From the NCBI GenBank assembly GCA_029582165.1, contig CM055881.1:21536594-21600593 (forward strand): 64,000 nucleotides of DNA. The letters run 5' to 3'. The position numbers and the translations under genes are program-made. Source of the DNA: Portulaca oleracea (taxonomy: Eukaryota > Streptophyta > Magnoliopsida > Caryophyllales > Portulacaceae). Below the pieces are notes generated by a model, which saw nothing but the letters and a program-made list of their open reading frames with translations, was not told the DNA's origin and did no database searches. Shown here piece by piece: positions 30,026-40,799 of this stretch; the first letter of the stretch is position 1; every line of letters starts with the position of its first letter.

Positions 30026-32544
30026 TGATACTTCCATTTGTCATGGGTAGATCACCTAGTTTTGAGTCTTTGTTTTTGTTTTTCGTAGTTTGTGTCGAAA
30101 AATTTGAAAAAAATTTTGTGAAAAGGAGCAAAAAGGGTGTGAAAAACCTTCAAAGTTTTCGTTTTTTTGTTTTTTTTTTTTGTTTTTGCTTTGTTTCTTG
30201 GATTTCGTTGTTGAAATCAAGAAGCCGTTCTTAATCTTCTTTGAAAGAAACCTGTTTGAGCATTTTCGACCATAACTTGGACAATTGCCATGACTTATCT
30301 CTATTAGACCTCTACATGGAATGGGAAAGCGGAATCCTCAATTCTTGCACGCTTTGACTGTGAATTCTTACCTGAGTTAGACGGTTTTAGTTGTTCAATT
30401 GCTTAAGCTCTTAATTAATGCATTAAATAATTATTGTCGGGCCTACCGTCATGGGTTGGTTTGGGTGGATCGGCACCCTATGCCCCTTAAGTGCAATGAC
30501 TCACGTATGGAGAAACCCAGCAGGGAGGGTAACCCTTTGCGAAGGCCGGTGCTTAAATCCCGCAAAACCCGACACAAACGCTCTAAAAGACACAAAACGG
30601 ATTGAGTGGAAATAAAAGAGCGTAGGTTTTGAAAAAGAAAGAAAAGAGCGAAGCAAGAAAAAGGAAAAAAAAAAGAGTTGAGCAAAATAATGGTAAGAAA
30701 GAGAAAAGTAAAAAAAGAAAGAGCAAAGTAAAAAGAAAAGAGCAAAGTAAGAAAAAGAAAGAAAAGAGAGGTTAAAAGAAAAACCAAGAGTGAAGTAAGA
30801 TAGATAATTCCGAGCTTGAGCATGAGAACAACTCTGATTGTCTGGTTTAGGATAGGAAAAACCGACTAGAGCCCACTTGCACATATGCACGAGGTATTTT
30901 GCTCATCAGGAAGTGTTTTGGTTTAAAAATTTCTAAGATTGGCAGTTGTTTGGGTTAGACGTTGTGAGATGCTCATAACGGTTCCTTTCGGAGGATTAAT
31001 ACCGTTTTCTTAATTGAAACAGCTTGATTCATTGAAACGAGCAGTTCTCTTTTTCTTTTCTTTTGAACTTGTTTTGTTTTTCACCTTCCCTCGCTCCTTT
31101 TTCTATGGCTTTTGTGGGTATATTTGCTATAAACCCTCACGAGAACTACCTCGTCCACCCGGGCTGCCGGGGGGTTTAAAGGGCTTGATGCATATGCTAA
31201 ATGCATCCGCGATTCCTGCGAAAGTGAGTTAGGTTTTTTTTTTTTAGTTTCTCTTTCTAGTTCTTTTCTTTGTTTTTAGTTTGCTCGGGGCGAGCAAACC
31301 CTTGTGTGGGAGTGGTGTTCGGTCTCGTTTCGAGACGAATTCTTCTCTTTATTAGGGAGTTTTTGTATGTTCTAACCCCGTGTGTTATTCTAGTTATGAG
31401 TTTTTTTGTAGTTTTGTAGGAAAATAAGTAAGCGATCGAAAAAGGCGACAAAACGGAGCAAAAACTTGCCAATCAGGGGGTGAGACAGAAGGTCTGCTCG
31501 ACCGAGCAGAATGGTGGCTCGCCCGAGCAGTGTTCCTGGAGAACAGAAAAATAGTCGAGTAAAATTTGAACCAAGGGGAGGTGAGACAGAGAGCCTGCTC
31601 GCCCGAGCAAGAATCCTGCTCGGCCGAGCTGGGCTTCTGTGCATCAACTAGGAAAAATTCGATAAAATCGGCTAAGGCATTGAAGGGACAGAAAGCCTGC
31701 TCGCCCGAGCAAGAATCCTGCTCGGCCGAGCTGGGCTTCTGAGTCACGAAGGAAGTCAAGAACGAAGGCGAGCAACCAGAACGCCTGCTCGCCCGAGCCA
31801 ATTCCAAATTCTGCGTATAATCTGGGAACAAAGTGCTGCGTTTTGTGAAACAAACTTAGGGTATTATAAAGAGTAATAGCTGCGACTCTTTTAGAAACAA
31901 TTAGCTGAAGTTTTTAGTTTGTAATTAGGGGTTTTTAATGCTTTCTTAATTAAACTCTATTTTCTCTCTCTAAGTTTTCTCTCTTGTCTTGTTCTTCAAG
32001 CTTTTGGGATGCTTGATTGTAATCAATTTTCTTCAAGTAATTTCAGCCTTCATTAATCTTTATTACCTTGTGCTTAGTTTCGATTTACTTTTGCCTTTGA
32101 AAGTTCATAGTGTTAGCCACAAAAACATCCAATCCAACTTTTAGTGAAAAGGGGGATTAAGGGTCACAAATTCCACTCTCAAGTGGGGATTTGGGGATTC
32201 TTAGTAATCCAATTCACGATTTCTTGTTTGTTCGGGAGAAATCCAAGTAGATTGAAGATTAGTGAAAGTTTGGATCATCAAAGGTATAATCTCTTGTTCC
32301 TAATTTCATTGATTAGTCTTAGTTTTATTGCTTCCTTAATTTCATGCTTTTAGTTGCTTTCATCTTTTATGGCTTTCTTAATTATCATCATGTTTAGGTT
32401 AGTTTATTGCTTATTTACATAATTTATTGCTTACCGCATTGAGAAAATCCCTTGTACACAAACCAATTACCTAAATTAAACCTAACACCCATCCCTGTGG
32501 ACTGACAACCCTAACTCAAAAACCACAAAAATTACGACCGAACA
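30026..32544 (+). repeat. 3' LTR of the inner element (complete)
   Basis: 2519 bp from TGATACTTCC to CCGAACA, the only complete copy of this LTR. It includes a homopurine tract (30630-30785), a GC palindrome cluster (31490-31810) and a TATA-like ATTATAAAG at about 31863. Confidence 0.92.
31490..31810 (+). repeat. GC palindrome cluster (GCTCG..CGAGC type) in the LTR
   Basis: About eight copies of CTCGxCCGAG-like words occur just upstream of the TATA-like motif. Perfect examples are TGCTCG-CC-CGAGCA at 31596-31609 and GCTCGGCCGAGC at 31618-31629. A ~45-bp block (CTGCTCGCCCGAGCAAGAAT and onward to GGGCTTCT) is repeated at 31594 and 31698. The same region in the forward 5' LTR (22220-22600) and the inverted copy (19410-19730) has decayed or rearranged palindromes. 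Confidence 0.85.
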
Positions 32545-32639
32545 GGAGTTGGGGGAGAAAAGAACTGTAAAAACTTGAGTGAAAAGATAGAAGAAAAAAA
32601 TGGGTGTGGAAGGAAATTTGAAAACCAGCTCATAATGAA

Positions 32640-32966
32640 GTTCCAGGGCCAACCTTGGTCTGCCCGTGGTGAAAACCTCGGACCGTGGTGCTCTGGATTT
32701 CGTTTGTTCAAGAAGCACAGCTTTCCAGCGCCAACCACGGGCTACCCGTGGTGACAACCTCGGACCGTGGTTCGTCTCCCTCCCTTCCTCCAATTTTTTT
32801 CCCTCAAAACTCAATTTCCAGCGCCAACCTTGGTCTGCCCGTGGTGACAACCACGGACCGTGGTGGCTGGAAATCAAAAACAAAAGGGAAAAAAAAAATT
32901 CTGCGCGAAACAGCCGAACCAGCGCCAACCACGGGCTGCCCGTGGTGGCAGCCACGGACCGTGGCG
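32640..32966 (+). repeat. Four-copy palindromic leader repeat upstream of the Athila third ORF
   Basis: A ~47-bp module starting CCAGsGCCAACC occurs at 32643, 32725, 32818 and 32919. Each module holds two tight palindromes, best in the fourth: CCACGGGC-T-GCCCGTGG (32929-32945) and GCCACGG-A-CCGTGGC (32951-32965). One further module lies in the 3' LTR (36950-37000) and a decayed one in the 5' LTR (11940-11985). They lie 430-760 bp upstream of the ATG at 33401. Confidence 0.88.
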
Positions 32967-33400
32967 GCTGGTCTGCGCAGGGTTTCACTCGTTTTTCCCC
33001 CTTTTCTAACTCAATTCATTCATTCTTCCTCCTTCTTTCACCTATTTTCGAACCCTAGCTCCCACTCTAACAACTCCATCCTTCTTCTTCATTCTTCACA
33101 CACCCTAAACCTTATTTCCATCCTCAATCTATTCTTCTTCTTCTTCTTTCTCACCAAATTCAAATCCTCGCCCTAAACTCTAACTTCTTCTTCTTCATTC
33201 CTTCTCTCACCAATCTTCATCCCTCATAAATTCGAACCCACGCATCACAGCACCCAACCCACATCCGACCACCACCTTCGAACCCCACATCCACTCATTC
33301 ACCCACCACATCCACCAATTCGAACCCTAACCACCACATTCACCTTCACCCTTCATTCTCATTTTTCCAAAAATCACTATTGTTGGAGCTTAAAGTTGCC

Positions 33401-34723
33401 ATGGCACCCAAAAAGAGTAGAATTGATGCTGCTGGGTCCTCCAACGAACCAAATCCGAGGGAGCTTCGTGCTCAACGAGCCGCAAACCGCGCTGCTATGG
33501 AGCAAGGTAATGACCCTATCCCTTTTCAGTTCACTAGCCCAATACAAATTGCTAATTACTTGCGTTTGAGATCCCGTGGTTTTGTTGCTACTCGTTATGT
33601 TGATGTTGCTTTGTTGCAATCCATGGGTGTTTTGGATGACATTAAATGGTTGTTTGCTAGAGGGGGGATGGGTGATTACCTAACCATCAAAGAACCTTCC
33701 TATTCGGACTTGACTTTGGAGTTTTTGAGTACCCTATACACCGAGGTTCAAAATGGGCGTAATTGCCAAGAGGGGGTCATTAGGTTCCGTTTGCGTGGCC
33801 AAGACTATCAATTGAATTTGAGTACCTTTAATAGCATTTTCCACCTCCCGCGTCCCCTTGATGTTATTGAGCGTCGTGTGCCTCCAAGGTATGACCCGGA
33901 TTCTTTCTGGGAAATGATCACCGGGGAGCAACATTTCGACTCTAGTCGGTCTAAGGCGACCGAAATCAGAAACCCCGTGATTAGGTTAGCTCAACGCATC
34001 TTCGCGACGAGCTTTTTCACGAGGGATGATAGCATGAATATGCCTCGGGTAGCGGAGTTATTTTTCATGAAGAATATGTATGAGGGTAGGCAGATGGACC
34101 CCGGCTCTTTCTTAATTACACATCTTCAAGAGATAGCTAATAGGAAAAAGGGAAAGATCACCTGCGGGGGGATTGTCACGAGGATTGCAAAATCTCTCGG
34201 AGTCATGCCAAATGAGGAGTTTAGGATTCCCGGGTCTGAGAGGCTTGACCATAGCGCTTTGACCACCATGCTCTTCATTGTTTCTAGGGGTGGTAACATT
34301 TACTGGACGTACCCAAATCGGCAGCTCATGCAGTTGCCCAATGTGGCCCGAACGACTATCCAAAATCGGGCCAACTTCTCCTTCCTACCGGGAGGAGATG
34401 GAGACCCGGTTCCCCTAGATCTTATCGCGTATGATCCTGAGTCCGACCATGACGAACCCCAGTCCCCTCACTCACCTAACCCTTCCTCCTCCCACGCCTT
34501 CAACATGGATGACGTTTCGACTGCACTTCGCGAGATCCGCGACGAACAAACCTCCCTTAGGGAGTATGTCCGATCGGAGCACATTGAGCTTCGGGGCATG
34601 ATTGCGTCGCAAAACCAACATTTGACTAGCATGAGCGAGTGTTTATCCGCGATGCGTGGTTGGTTTGAGAGCCATGGAGCTCAGATCCCTTACCCTTACC
34701 CTCCGCCCCCTCCTGATGCGTGA
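33401..34723 (+). CDS. Athila third ORF (ATHILA ORF1 / env-position protein), intact
   Basis: This is the longest unbroken ORF in the window: 440 codons from ATG at 33401, in a good context (GCCATGGCA), to TGA. The open frame extends 7 codons upstream without an ATG. The N-terminus is basic (MAPKKSR). A folded middle part follows (RYVDVALLQSMGVLDDIKWL, YSDLTLEFLSTLYTEVQNG, FRLRGQDYQLNLSTFNSIFH), resembling the ATHILA ORF1 family. The C-terminus has an acidic linker, a probable coiled coil (STALREIRDEQTSLREYV to SMSECLSAM) and a proline end. I see no signal peptide or membrane segment, so an envelope role is not supported. It sits between pol and the 3' LTR as in other Athila elements. Its intactness contrasts with the broken gag-pol. 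Function unknown. Confidence 0.75.
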   Translation: MAPKKSRIDAAGSSNEPNPRELRAQRAANRAAMEQGNDPIPFQFTSPIQIANYLRLRSRGFVATRYVDVALLQSMGVLDDIKWLFARGGMGDYLTIKEPSYSDLTLEFLSTLYTEVQNGRNCQEGVIRFRLRGQDYQLNLSTFNSIFHLPRPLDVIERRVPPRYDPDSFWEMITGEQHFDSSRSKATEIRNPVIRLAQRIFATSFFTRDDSMNMPRVAELFFMKNMYEGRQMDPGSFLITHLQEIANRKKGKITCGGIVTRIAKSLGVMPNEEFRIPGSERLDHSALTTMLFIVSRGGNIYWTYPNRQLMQLPNVARTTIQNRANFSFLPGGDGDPVPLDLIAYDPESDHDEPQSPHSPNPSSSHAFNMDDVSTALREIRDEQTSLREYVRSEHIELRGMIASQNQHLTSMSECLSAMRGWFESHGAQIPYPYPPPPPDA

Positions 34724-36690
34724 TGTTTGCTCATTAACTTTTCCTTCCCCCCTATGATTGTTTGCTTCTTTTTAGCATTGAGGACAATGCTGTGTCCTAG
34801 CATGGAGGGGTTGGTTAGTTTTATGTGACTTGGTTGCCTTGTTGATTTGGTTGCTATGTTTCGATGATTGGTGATAATTTTTGGGAGAATGACTTGTGTA
34901 TATGCATTTGTACATATTTTTGCATCATGCATATAGTTTGCACAACATTTAGCATATAGTGGTGTTTCATGAATCTAGGTGTGTCCTTTCTTTCTTTTAT
35001 TTTTCTTGTTTATCTTCATAGGTAACAACTTAAGCATGTAGTTTGCATTTAGTTTAATTGCATTTAGTTCATCTAGTTAAAAATAGAAAAAATAAAGAAA
35101 AGAAAAAATAAAGAAAAGCCAAAAAATTAGAAAAAATCAAGCAAAAAGAAAAAAAAATATTAGAATAGCCTTAGGATTAGGTTAGTAAGCCTCCGGTGAT
35201 GATTGTAAGCCAGCTAGTATTTCTTGTAGCTTTGTTTAGCCTTTGCGTAGCCCGTAAGTGATTCAAAGATTTGAAAAGAAATTTCGAAAACATCTTGATT
35301 TGGGTTTACATCTTGATAGTGAAGATTTATTGCCCTTCTTAACCCTTTGATGTGAGCTTAGCATTTGTATGTTTATGTTCTTTGATTGGTTGTTGAGCAC
35401 AAACCCGTGAGACCACTAAGCCAAAATGACTAATCATTTTCATTAGTCTCATATTTCCATGTGTGACTCAACCTTGGTTGTGATCTCTAGAACTTGCTTT
35501 TCATCTCTTTGAAACTGCACTTTGCATCATGCATTGACAACATGATTGAGGCATTCATTCGCACTTATTGTAGCTACAATACCAAATAGCCACCCTATTC
35601 ATGTAATTCTCCGCCTTTAACCCTTCTTCTAGCCTTTGATTACTCCGTTTTCTCGGAATAACCTGAAATTATAAGCCTTGGCCAATTACATATCTTCCTA
35701 CCTTAAGCCATTGCTTGGAGTATATTGAGTGTGGTTGATGGGGTTAATTGTGAATACATTCGCAAAACAGTGTGTTGGGAAAGTAATGAATAGGAAGTGT
35801 TGGGATTTTTCTCACTTATGTAGCATCAATGTAGTAGCTATATTAGCAAAACCCGCCAAGTTTTGTAATTAATTTTGTATATGATTTTCACTTGCCAATC
35901 ACTTGCTTCGAAAATAATCACAAAAAAAAGAGAGAGAGAACAATTCAACAGCAATTAGAAAATATATATATATAAAAAAAAAAGGGAGCACAAGTGTGAT
36001 GGCAAGTGAGGAGTTTAGTTATGAGGCAGTTTCTAATAAATGTTTCGGGATTGTTGTGATTGTTTATGGGCGAGTAAGGTTCAATGACATTGAGTGAGGT
36101 TGGAAAAGTATAACTCCAAGCTTGGCTTCGAGCTCCACTTATCCAAATATTTTCCGTCCCTTACCCCTAACCTTAGCCCCGTTACAACCCTTTCAAAGAC
36201 CTCTTGATTGTCATTTGCATTTTGCATATAGCGGTAGAGAATTGAGATGATCATCAAGCATATGGTAGATTGTTTCCTAGGCTAGAGTATTGAGAGAACC
36301 AAACATTGACTTCATTTTGAAAACACATGAGGGGAGTGTTTCCACATTCCCAAAAGTGAGGATTGCTCTCAACCGTTTTAGTTTCATACTCATACATGTG
36401 TTCTCTCGCTAATTCGGTGACGGAAGGGTGACTAATTTGATCTTGATGGTGTGATTCCCTAAATCCTTTTCGAAAATCTCCCTCTATCTTGTGCTAAAAT
36501 GTTTTAAATCGCTTTAGGGTTGTGTTTTGGTTGGACAAAGTTGCTTGAGAGTTCTGCTAATGCTTACCTGAGGGGGCTTGTACATAGGATGTTCGAGTCT
36601 TTCTTTTCTTTTTCTTCTTTTGAGTCCGTTTTTCCTAGTTTTGAGTCTAGTACTTGCTTGGGGACAAGCAAGGTTTTAGCATGGAGGGGT
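34724..36690 (+). other. Athila 3' untranslated region with two polypurine-like sites
   Basis: No coding sequence. GACAATGCTGTGTCCTAGC then ATGGAGGGGTTGG occurs at about 34783-34813. GGGGACAAGCAAGGTTTTAGC then ATGGAGGGGT occurs at 36660-36690, directly before the 3' LTR. The latter is the working polypurine tract by position. A short A/AG-rich stretch lies at 35085-35160 and a TATATATATA run near 35965. Confidence 0.7.
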
Positions 36691-37997
36691 TGATAAGTGC
36701 ATTATTTGCACTTATTTTTAGGTATTTTAGAAGCATAATCATGGTGATTTTTGGCTAAAAAGGTGTTTAATCTTCCCTATTTCTCTATTTAAACTTGGTC
36801 TTTACGTTTTTGGCATTTATTTTCAGGTTTAGAGTTAAAAAGGTGATTTTTGGAGCAAATTTGGTAAGGCCAAGGGTACCACGGGCATCAACTACTGTTG
36901 ATATGACCTTGGTAAAAATTTCAGCAAGAAACGAGTAGAAAACAGCGAGACAGCGCCAACCACGGGCTGCCCGTGGTGACAGCCACGGACCGTGGTTGGA
37001 GCTGTTTTCTCGCTGCGGCAGTTATTTTTACGGAGATAACCGGGGAAAATAGGGGAACGCGGTTATCACTGATTCTGGGCGAGAAAGATAGATTAGAGAG
37101 AGGAATTCCTCACCAAAAACACCTCCATTCATCAAGAATCAATTCGAAGGCATTGAAGATTTGGAATTCGAGAAGAAGCACGCAACACTCTTGTGAAGTT
37201 CTTGAGAGAATCCTACGAATTTCTCCCTAGTGTTTGCTTTACTCTTCTCACTTTCTCTTCCTTAATTCTAGAATTGATTACCATGTTTAGAACGTATTAC
37301 TTGTTTTCAATGAATACTTGTGAGTAGATTTCGTTCTTTCTAGGGTTTTATGAACCATCAATATGGAGTTTGATTAGAAATGTTTTAGTTTGTACTTGAA
37401 TTCTCAATTGAATCAATAGAAGGTTGCGTTTTTCTTGCTTACGAATGTTCTTAAGGCCTTGGATGTTTGTAATTCAGAAATTAACCTAAGAAGTACCGAA
37501 AGGTGAATTAGGGGAATTTGACCACCAACCCTTCTACCTAGGCCTACGAAAGTTGAAAAAGGAGTAGTAGACTAGGGAATCATTAGATAACCCGATCTTG
37601 CTTAGACCTTCAATTCGCTTAACCCAAAAGCGCATTTAAAGTTGTTGATTAGGTTAGCCAGGATAATTCTATTTAGCATCGAAAGGGCGATAGAATTTAG
37701 AGGTTATCGATTCTTGATTCGTTTGAGTTATTTTCTTGTGCGTGCTTTAATCTGGCTTCCAGACCCTGTTGTTAGGTGAGTAAAACCCTAGAAGTCTTCA
37801 TCCATCGAATTACCTCGAGTTAATCCTTTCTAGTCCACTTTAGTTTTAGCTAGTTCATTAGAAGTCATAAACAATTCACCAACCCGATTGGCTTAGCAAT
37901 CAAGTAGAGGGTTAGTTCACTGAGTTACTAGACCAAGTCCCTGTGGGATCGACCTTGACATTGCTACAATAGTACCCGTGCGCTTGCGGCCCTGTCC
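36691..37997 (+). repeat. Athila 3' LTR
   Basis: 1307 bp from TGATAAGTGCATT to CCTGTCC; the last base is C where the 5' LTR has A. It is followed by TGATG. It keeps the intact palindrome module at about 36958-36993. Confidence 0.95.
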
Positions 37998-38002
37998 TGA
38001 TG

Positions 38003-38562
38003 TCAACATTAAAACTTCTAAGGGTGGAACTTGGAGGTTTAAGTATGTTCGGTATGTCCCGAGTCTGACCAAGAACCTTGTATTTGTGAGTCAACTGGAT
38101 GAGGAAGGGTTCACGACGAGATTTGAAGATGGTCATTGGAGGGTAATGAAAAGATCTCTGATAATTGAAAATGCCAGGAAAAAGGGAAAGTTATATTATG
38201 TCATTGATAATCTAACATGCTGGTTCATACTCGTCAAAGGCGTGTTAGCTTCTCTGATGACAGAACGGATGGTCAGCCGAGGAACGCATCTAACCTGCAC
38301 GAAATTCGACAAGTTCAACACGAGGTAAAATCCCAATCCAAAATTCCCCCAAGTTATTGACGATGATGCGTATGTCGAAGTTGCAGGGGCGTGATCAATT
38401 CAAGTGCGAACCTATTGCTAAAAGACGAGTTGATGGGAGGTCAACTGGGACCTCTCTTGATCTTTGCTAAACAAGATCGAGATGGGTGCACTAGAGGACT
38501 CAAAGACGAGTGGTGGTGGTGATGAACGACGAAGGCAACAATTTGGTCTCTAAATGGGAGAT
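38003..38562 (+). pseudogene. Copia unit 1, part after the Athila insertion
   Basis: It continues the protease-to-integrase linker of copia: GGTWRFKYVRYVPSLTKNLV, FVSQLDEEGF and FEDGHWRVMKRSLIIENARK, then KGKLYYVI, the copia pre-integrase pattern. The integrase, RT and RNase H that should follow are missing. The sequence passes into a 3' region ending in AAATGGGAGAT, the polypurine tract next to LTR 2. Confidence 0.8.
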
Positions 38563-39195
38563 TGTTGGGTTAATGGTGTGGAGCCCAAATTATTATTTTG
38601 GTGGAATGAATTTTGGAAAGTCAAAATTATGCTTGGTGGGCAAGTTTCATATAATATTGAAGATCTTCCAAGATTGTTTTCATTGAGGAAAGATATTATA
38701 TAATGTGAAAAATATTATATTTGTTACCAAATTGTGATGAAGCAATCACATGGAAATATAATAATACTTTGGAATATAGTATCAAATTATTAGGAAACAC
38801 ATGTTTTTGGAAAGTTAATATTATTATTAACCGCAATATTATGTTGTAGTCTTGGCTATAAATAGAACCTAGGTGTTAGGTTTATTTGTACAGCAATTGT
38901 GAGTTTTTCATCTTATATCACAAGTGATTGACCTGTAATCTCTGTGTCCCTGAGGGAGTTGTGTGAGGCTCATCTGTGAGTGTTGAGTTCTCAGGTTGTA
39001 ACTCCAGGGAGGTTGTGAGAGATTGTTGAGGTTTGGGAATCTCTGAAACAATATTATAATCCTCTGATAATGCATCGTTCGTGGATTTTTTTTCCCAGTT
39101 TGGGTTTTTCCACGTTAATTCCTTGTGTTGAATCTTCATTTATTTTTCGCCCTTATTATTGTTTGTCTGCTAACTACGCCCTGAGAATCCTAATA
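38563..39195 (+). repeat. Copia LTR 2
   Basis: 633 bp, starts TGTTGGGTTAATGG and ends CCTAATA. It is followed by TTGTATCAGAGG, a primer site with two changes shared by most later units. Like LTRs 3-6 it carries the derived states listed under LTR 1. Confidence 0.93.
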
Positions 39196-39247
39196 ACTTG
39201 TATCAGAGGTTTGGTTGGAGCGTGGTTGATCTGCAGACTGAGAAGCA

Positions 39248-40799
39248 ATGGCGGGCGCAATTGTGAAGATTCTTGAATTCGATGGGAAAGACTACGCATG
39301 GGGGAGGATGCGCGTTGAGGATGTGCTCACAAAGAAAGATTGCATCTTGCGATGGGTGATAAGCCAAAAGAGATGGAACATAAGGATTGGGAAGAGCTTG
39401 ATGGTCAGGCATTCAGTACGGTTAGGCTGACGCTAGCTCAGAATGTGGCTTTGAACGTTAAAGATCAGAAAACGACGAAAGATCTACTCGAGGCCTTGCA
39501 AAACACATATGTGAAACCTTCGGCGATGAACAAGGTATATGTGTTACGTCGTTTGTTTGAATTTAAGATGCAAGAGTCTAGTGATATGCATGATAATATG
39601 AATGAGTTCAATATAATACTATCAAAGCTAACCTCTGTGGGATTCAATTTCGACGATGAGATGAATGCTAACATACTATTGGCTACCCTACCTAAGTCTT
39701 TGGAAAATTTCATGACTTCTATAACTTCTTCAACTAAGAAGGGTGAGAAACTGAAGTTTGGGGAAATTAGAGATTACTCCTGAATGAAAGTATTCGTCGG
39801 AAAGATTCCGATGTGTCTGAGTCTTCTTGGAATGGTATGACTGTCAGGGGTAGGAGGAATAGTGGGAGTTCGGGTCGGGGTCGATCAAAATCTAGAGGTC
39901 GAAACATGGAGCAAGTGTTGTATTAGAACTATGGTGATAGAGGTCATTTTCGTAGGGATTGTCCCAAACCTAAGAAGAGCAGCCATAATGACCAGGAATC
40001 TGTATATTCTGTTGAGGATTTTTGTGATGCCCTAACTGTTAGTGTTGACAAGTTAGAAGGGGGTTGGGTGATAGATTGGGGCGCTTCGTTTCACACTTCG
40101 TTTAGCTAGTAGGCCTTTAATAATTTTGTCAGTGGGAGGTTTTGCAGGGTTAGGCTTGCAAACGGTCACAACCTAAAAGTGCTAGGAAGAGGTGATGTGA
40201 ACATTAAAACTTCTAAGGGTTGAACTTGGAGGTTGAAGTATGTTCGGTATGTCCCGGGTCTGACCAAAAGCCTTGTATCTATGAGTCAATTGGATGGGGG
40301 GGTTTACGACGTGATTTGAAGATGGTCATTGGAGGGTAATGAAAGGATCTATGATAATTGCAAATGGCAGGAAAAAGGGGAAGTTATATTATTTCATTGA
40401 TAACTCTAACATGCTGGTTCATGCTCGTCAAATGCGTGTTAGCTTCTCTGATGACAGAAGGGTACCAGAAACGAGGAGGTTTCCGGTCGAGGCTACGGGA
40501 ACGGATGGTCAGCCGAGGAACGCATCTAACCTGCACGGGAATTCGACAAGTTCAACACGAGGTAAAATCCCAATCCAAAATTCCCCCAAGTTATTGACGA
40601 TGATGCGTATGTCGAAGTTGCAGGGGCGTGATCAGTTCAAGTGCGAACCTATTGCTAAAAGACGAGTTGATGGGAGGTCAACTGGGACCTCTCTTGATCT
40701 TTGCTAAACAAGATCGAGATGGGTGCACTAGAGGACTCAAAGACGAGTGGTGGTGGTGATGAACGACGAAGGCAACAATTTGGTCTCTAAATGGGAGAT
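39248..40799 (+). pseudogene. Copia unit 2 internal region (gag, protease start, 3' leader)
   Basis: The gag ATG is at 39248. A one-base loss in GTGCTCACAAAGAAAG (39326-39345) shifts the frame, and gag resumes at TVRLTLAQNVALNVKDQ through FNIILSKLTSVGFNFDDE. The knuckle reads EQVLY*NYGDRGHFRRDC: one Cys position is a TAG and another is Tyr. Protease reads GGWVIDWGASFHTSFS, with the catalytic DSG changed to DWG, and then a double stop in AGCTAGTAGGCC. The remainder gives fragments of the pre-integrase linker and a 122-codon frame unrelated in reading frame. Not functional. Confidence 0.8.

Larger units (their letters stand above)
18675..32544 (+). mobile_element. Athila-related element nested in the Athila, with an inverted LTR at its 5' end
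   Basis: 13,870 bp flanked by GGAGT on both sides (18670-18674 and 32545-32549). Order: an LTR copy in reverse orientation (18675-20916), a forward 5' LTR lacking its first ~104 bp (20917-23331), a tRNA-Asp primer site, gag, protease, RT, RNase H, integrase, untranslated region, polypurine tract and a 3' LTR (30026-32544). The left outer end reads TGTTTGGTCGTAA and the right outer end TTACGACCGAACA. Both are therefore the U5 end of the LTR. A normal element would begin TGATACTTCC. Coding regions carry about nine frame breaks. Confidence 0.9.
11676..37997 (+). mobile_element. Athila-type Ty3/gypsy retrotransposon inserted into copia unit 1
   Basis: LTRs of 1297 and 1307 bp, a tRNA-Asp-type primer site TGGCGCCGTTGCCGGGGA, gag, protease, RT, RNase H and integrase remnants, and a third ORF between pol and the 3' LTR make this a canonical Athila element. 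It lies in the same orientation as its host copia element. Without the nested insertion at 18675-32544 it is about 12.4 kb long, a normal Athila size. The LTRs are nearly identical except in a GC palindrome segment, so insertion was fairly recent, yet gag-pol contains many small indels. Confidence 0.92.

Noticed and set aside
30449..30890. Phe/Leu-rich minus-strand frames (also at 20292-20720 and 21269-21663) that look like membrane proteins
   Set aside because: They are translations of the homopurine/homopyrimidine tract in the LTR copies.
32482..32988. 168-codon minus-strand open frame and two overlapping plus-strand frames
   Set aside because: They arise from the repeated palindromic modules, which keep frames open by composition; the protein text is simple repeats with no domain.
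40339..40707. 122-codon frame repeated in several copia units, considered as a conserved small gene
   Set aside because: It conserves only because the units are recent duplicates; the reading frame disagrees with the pre-integrase linker and ends in 3' leader sequence.
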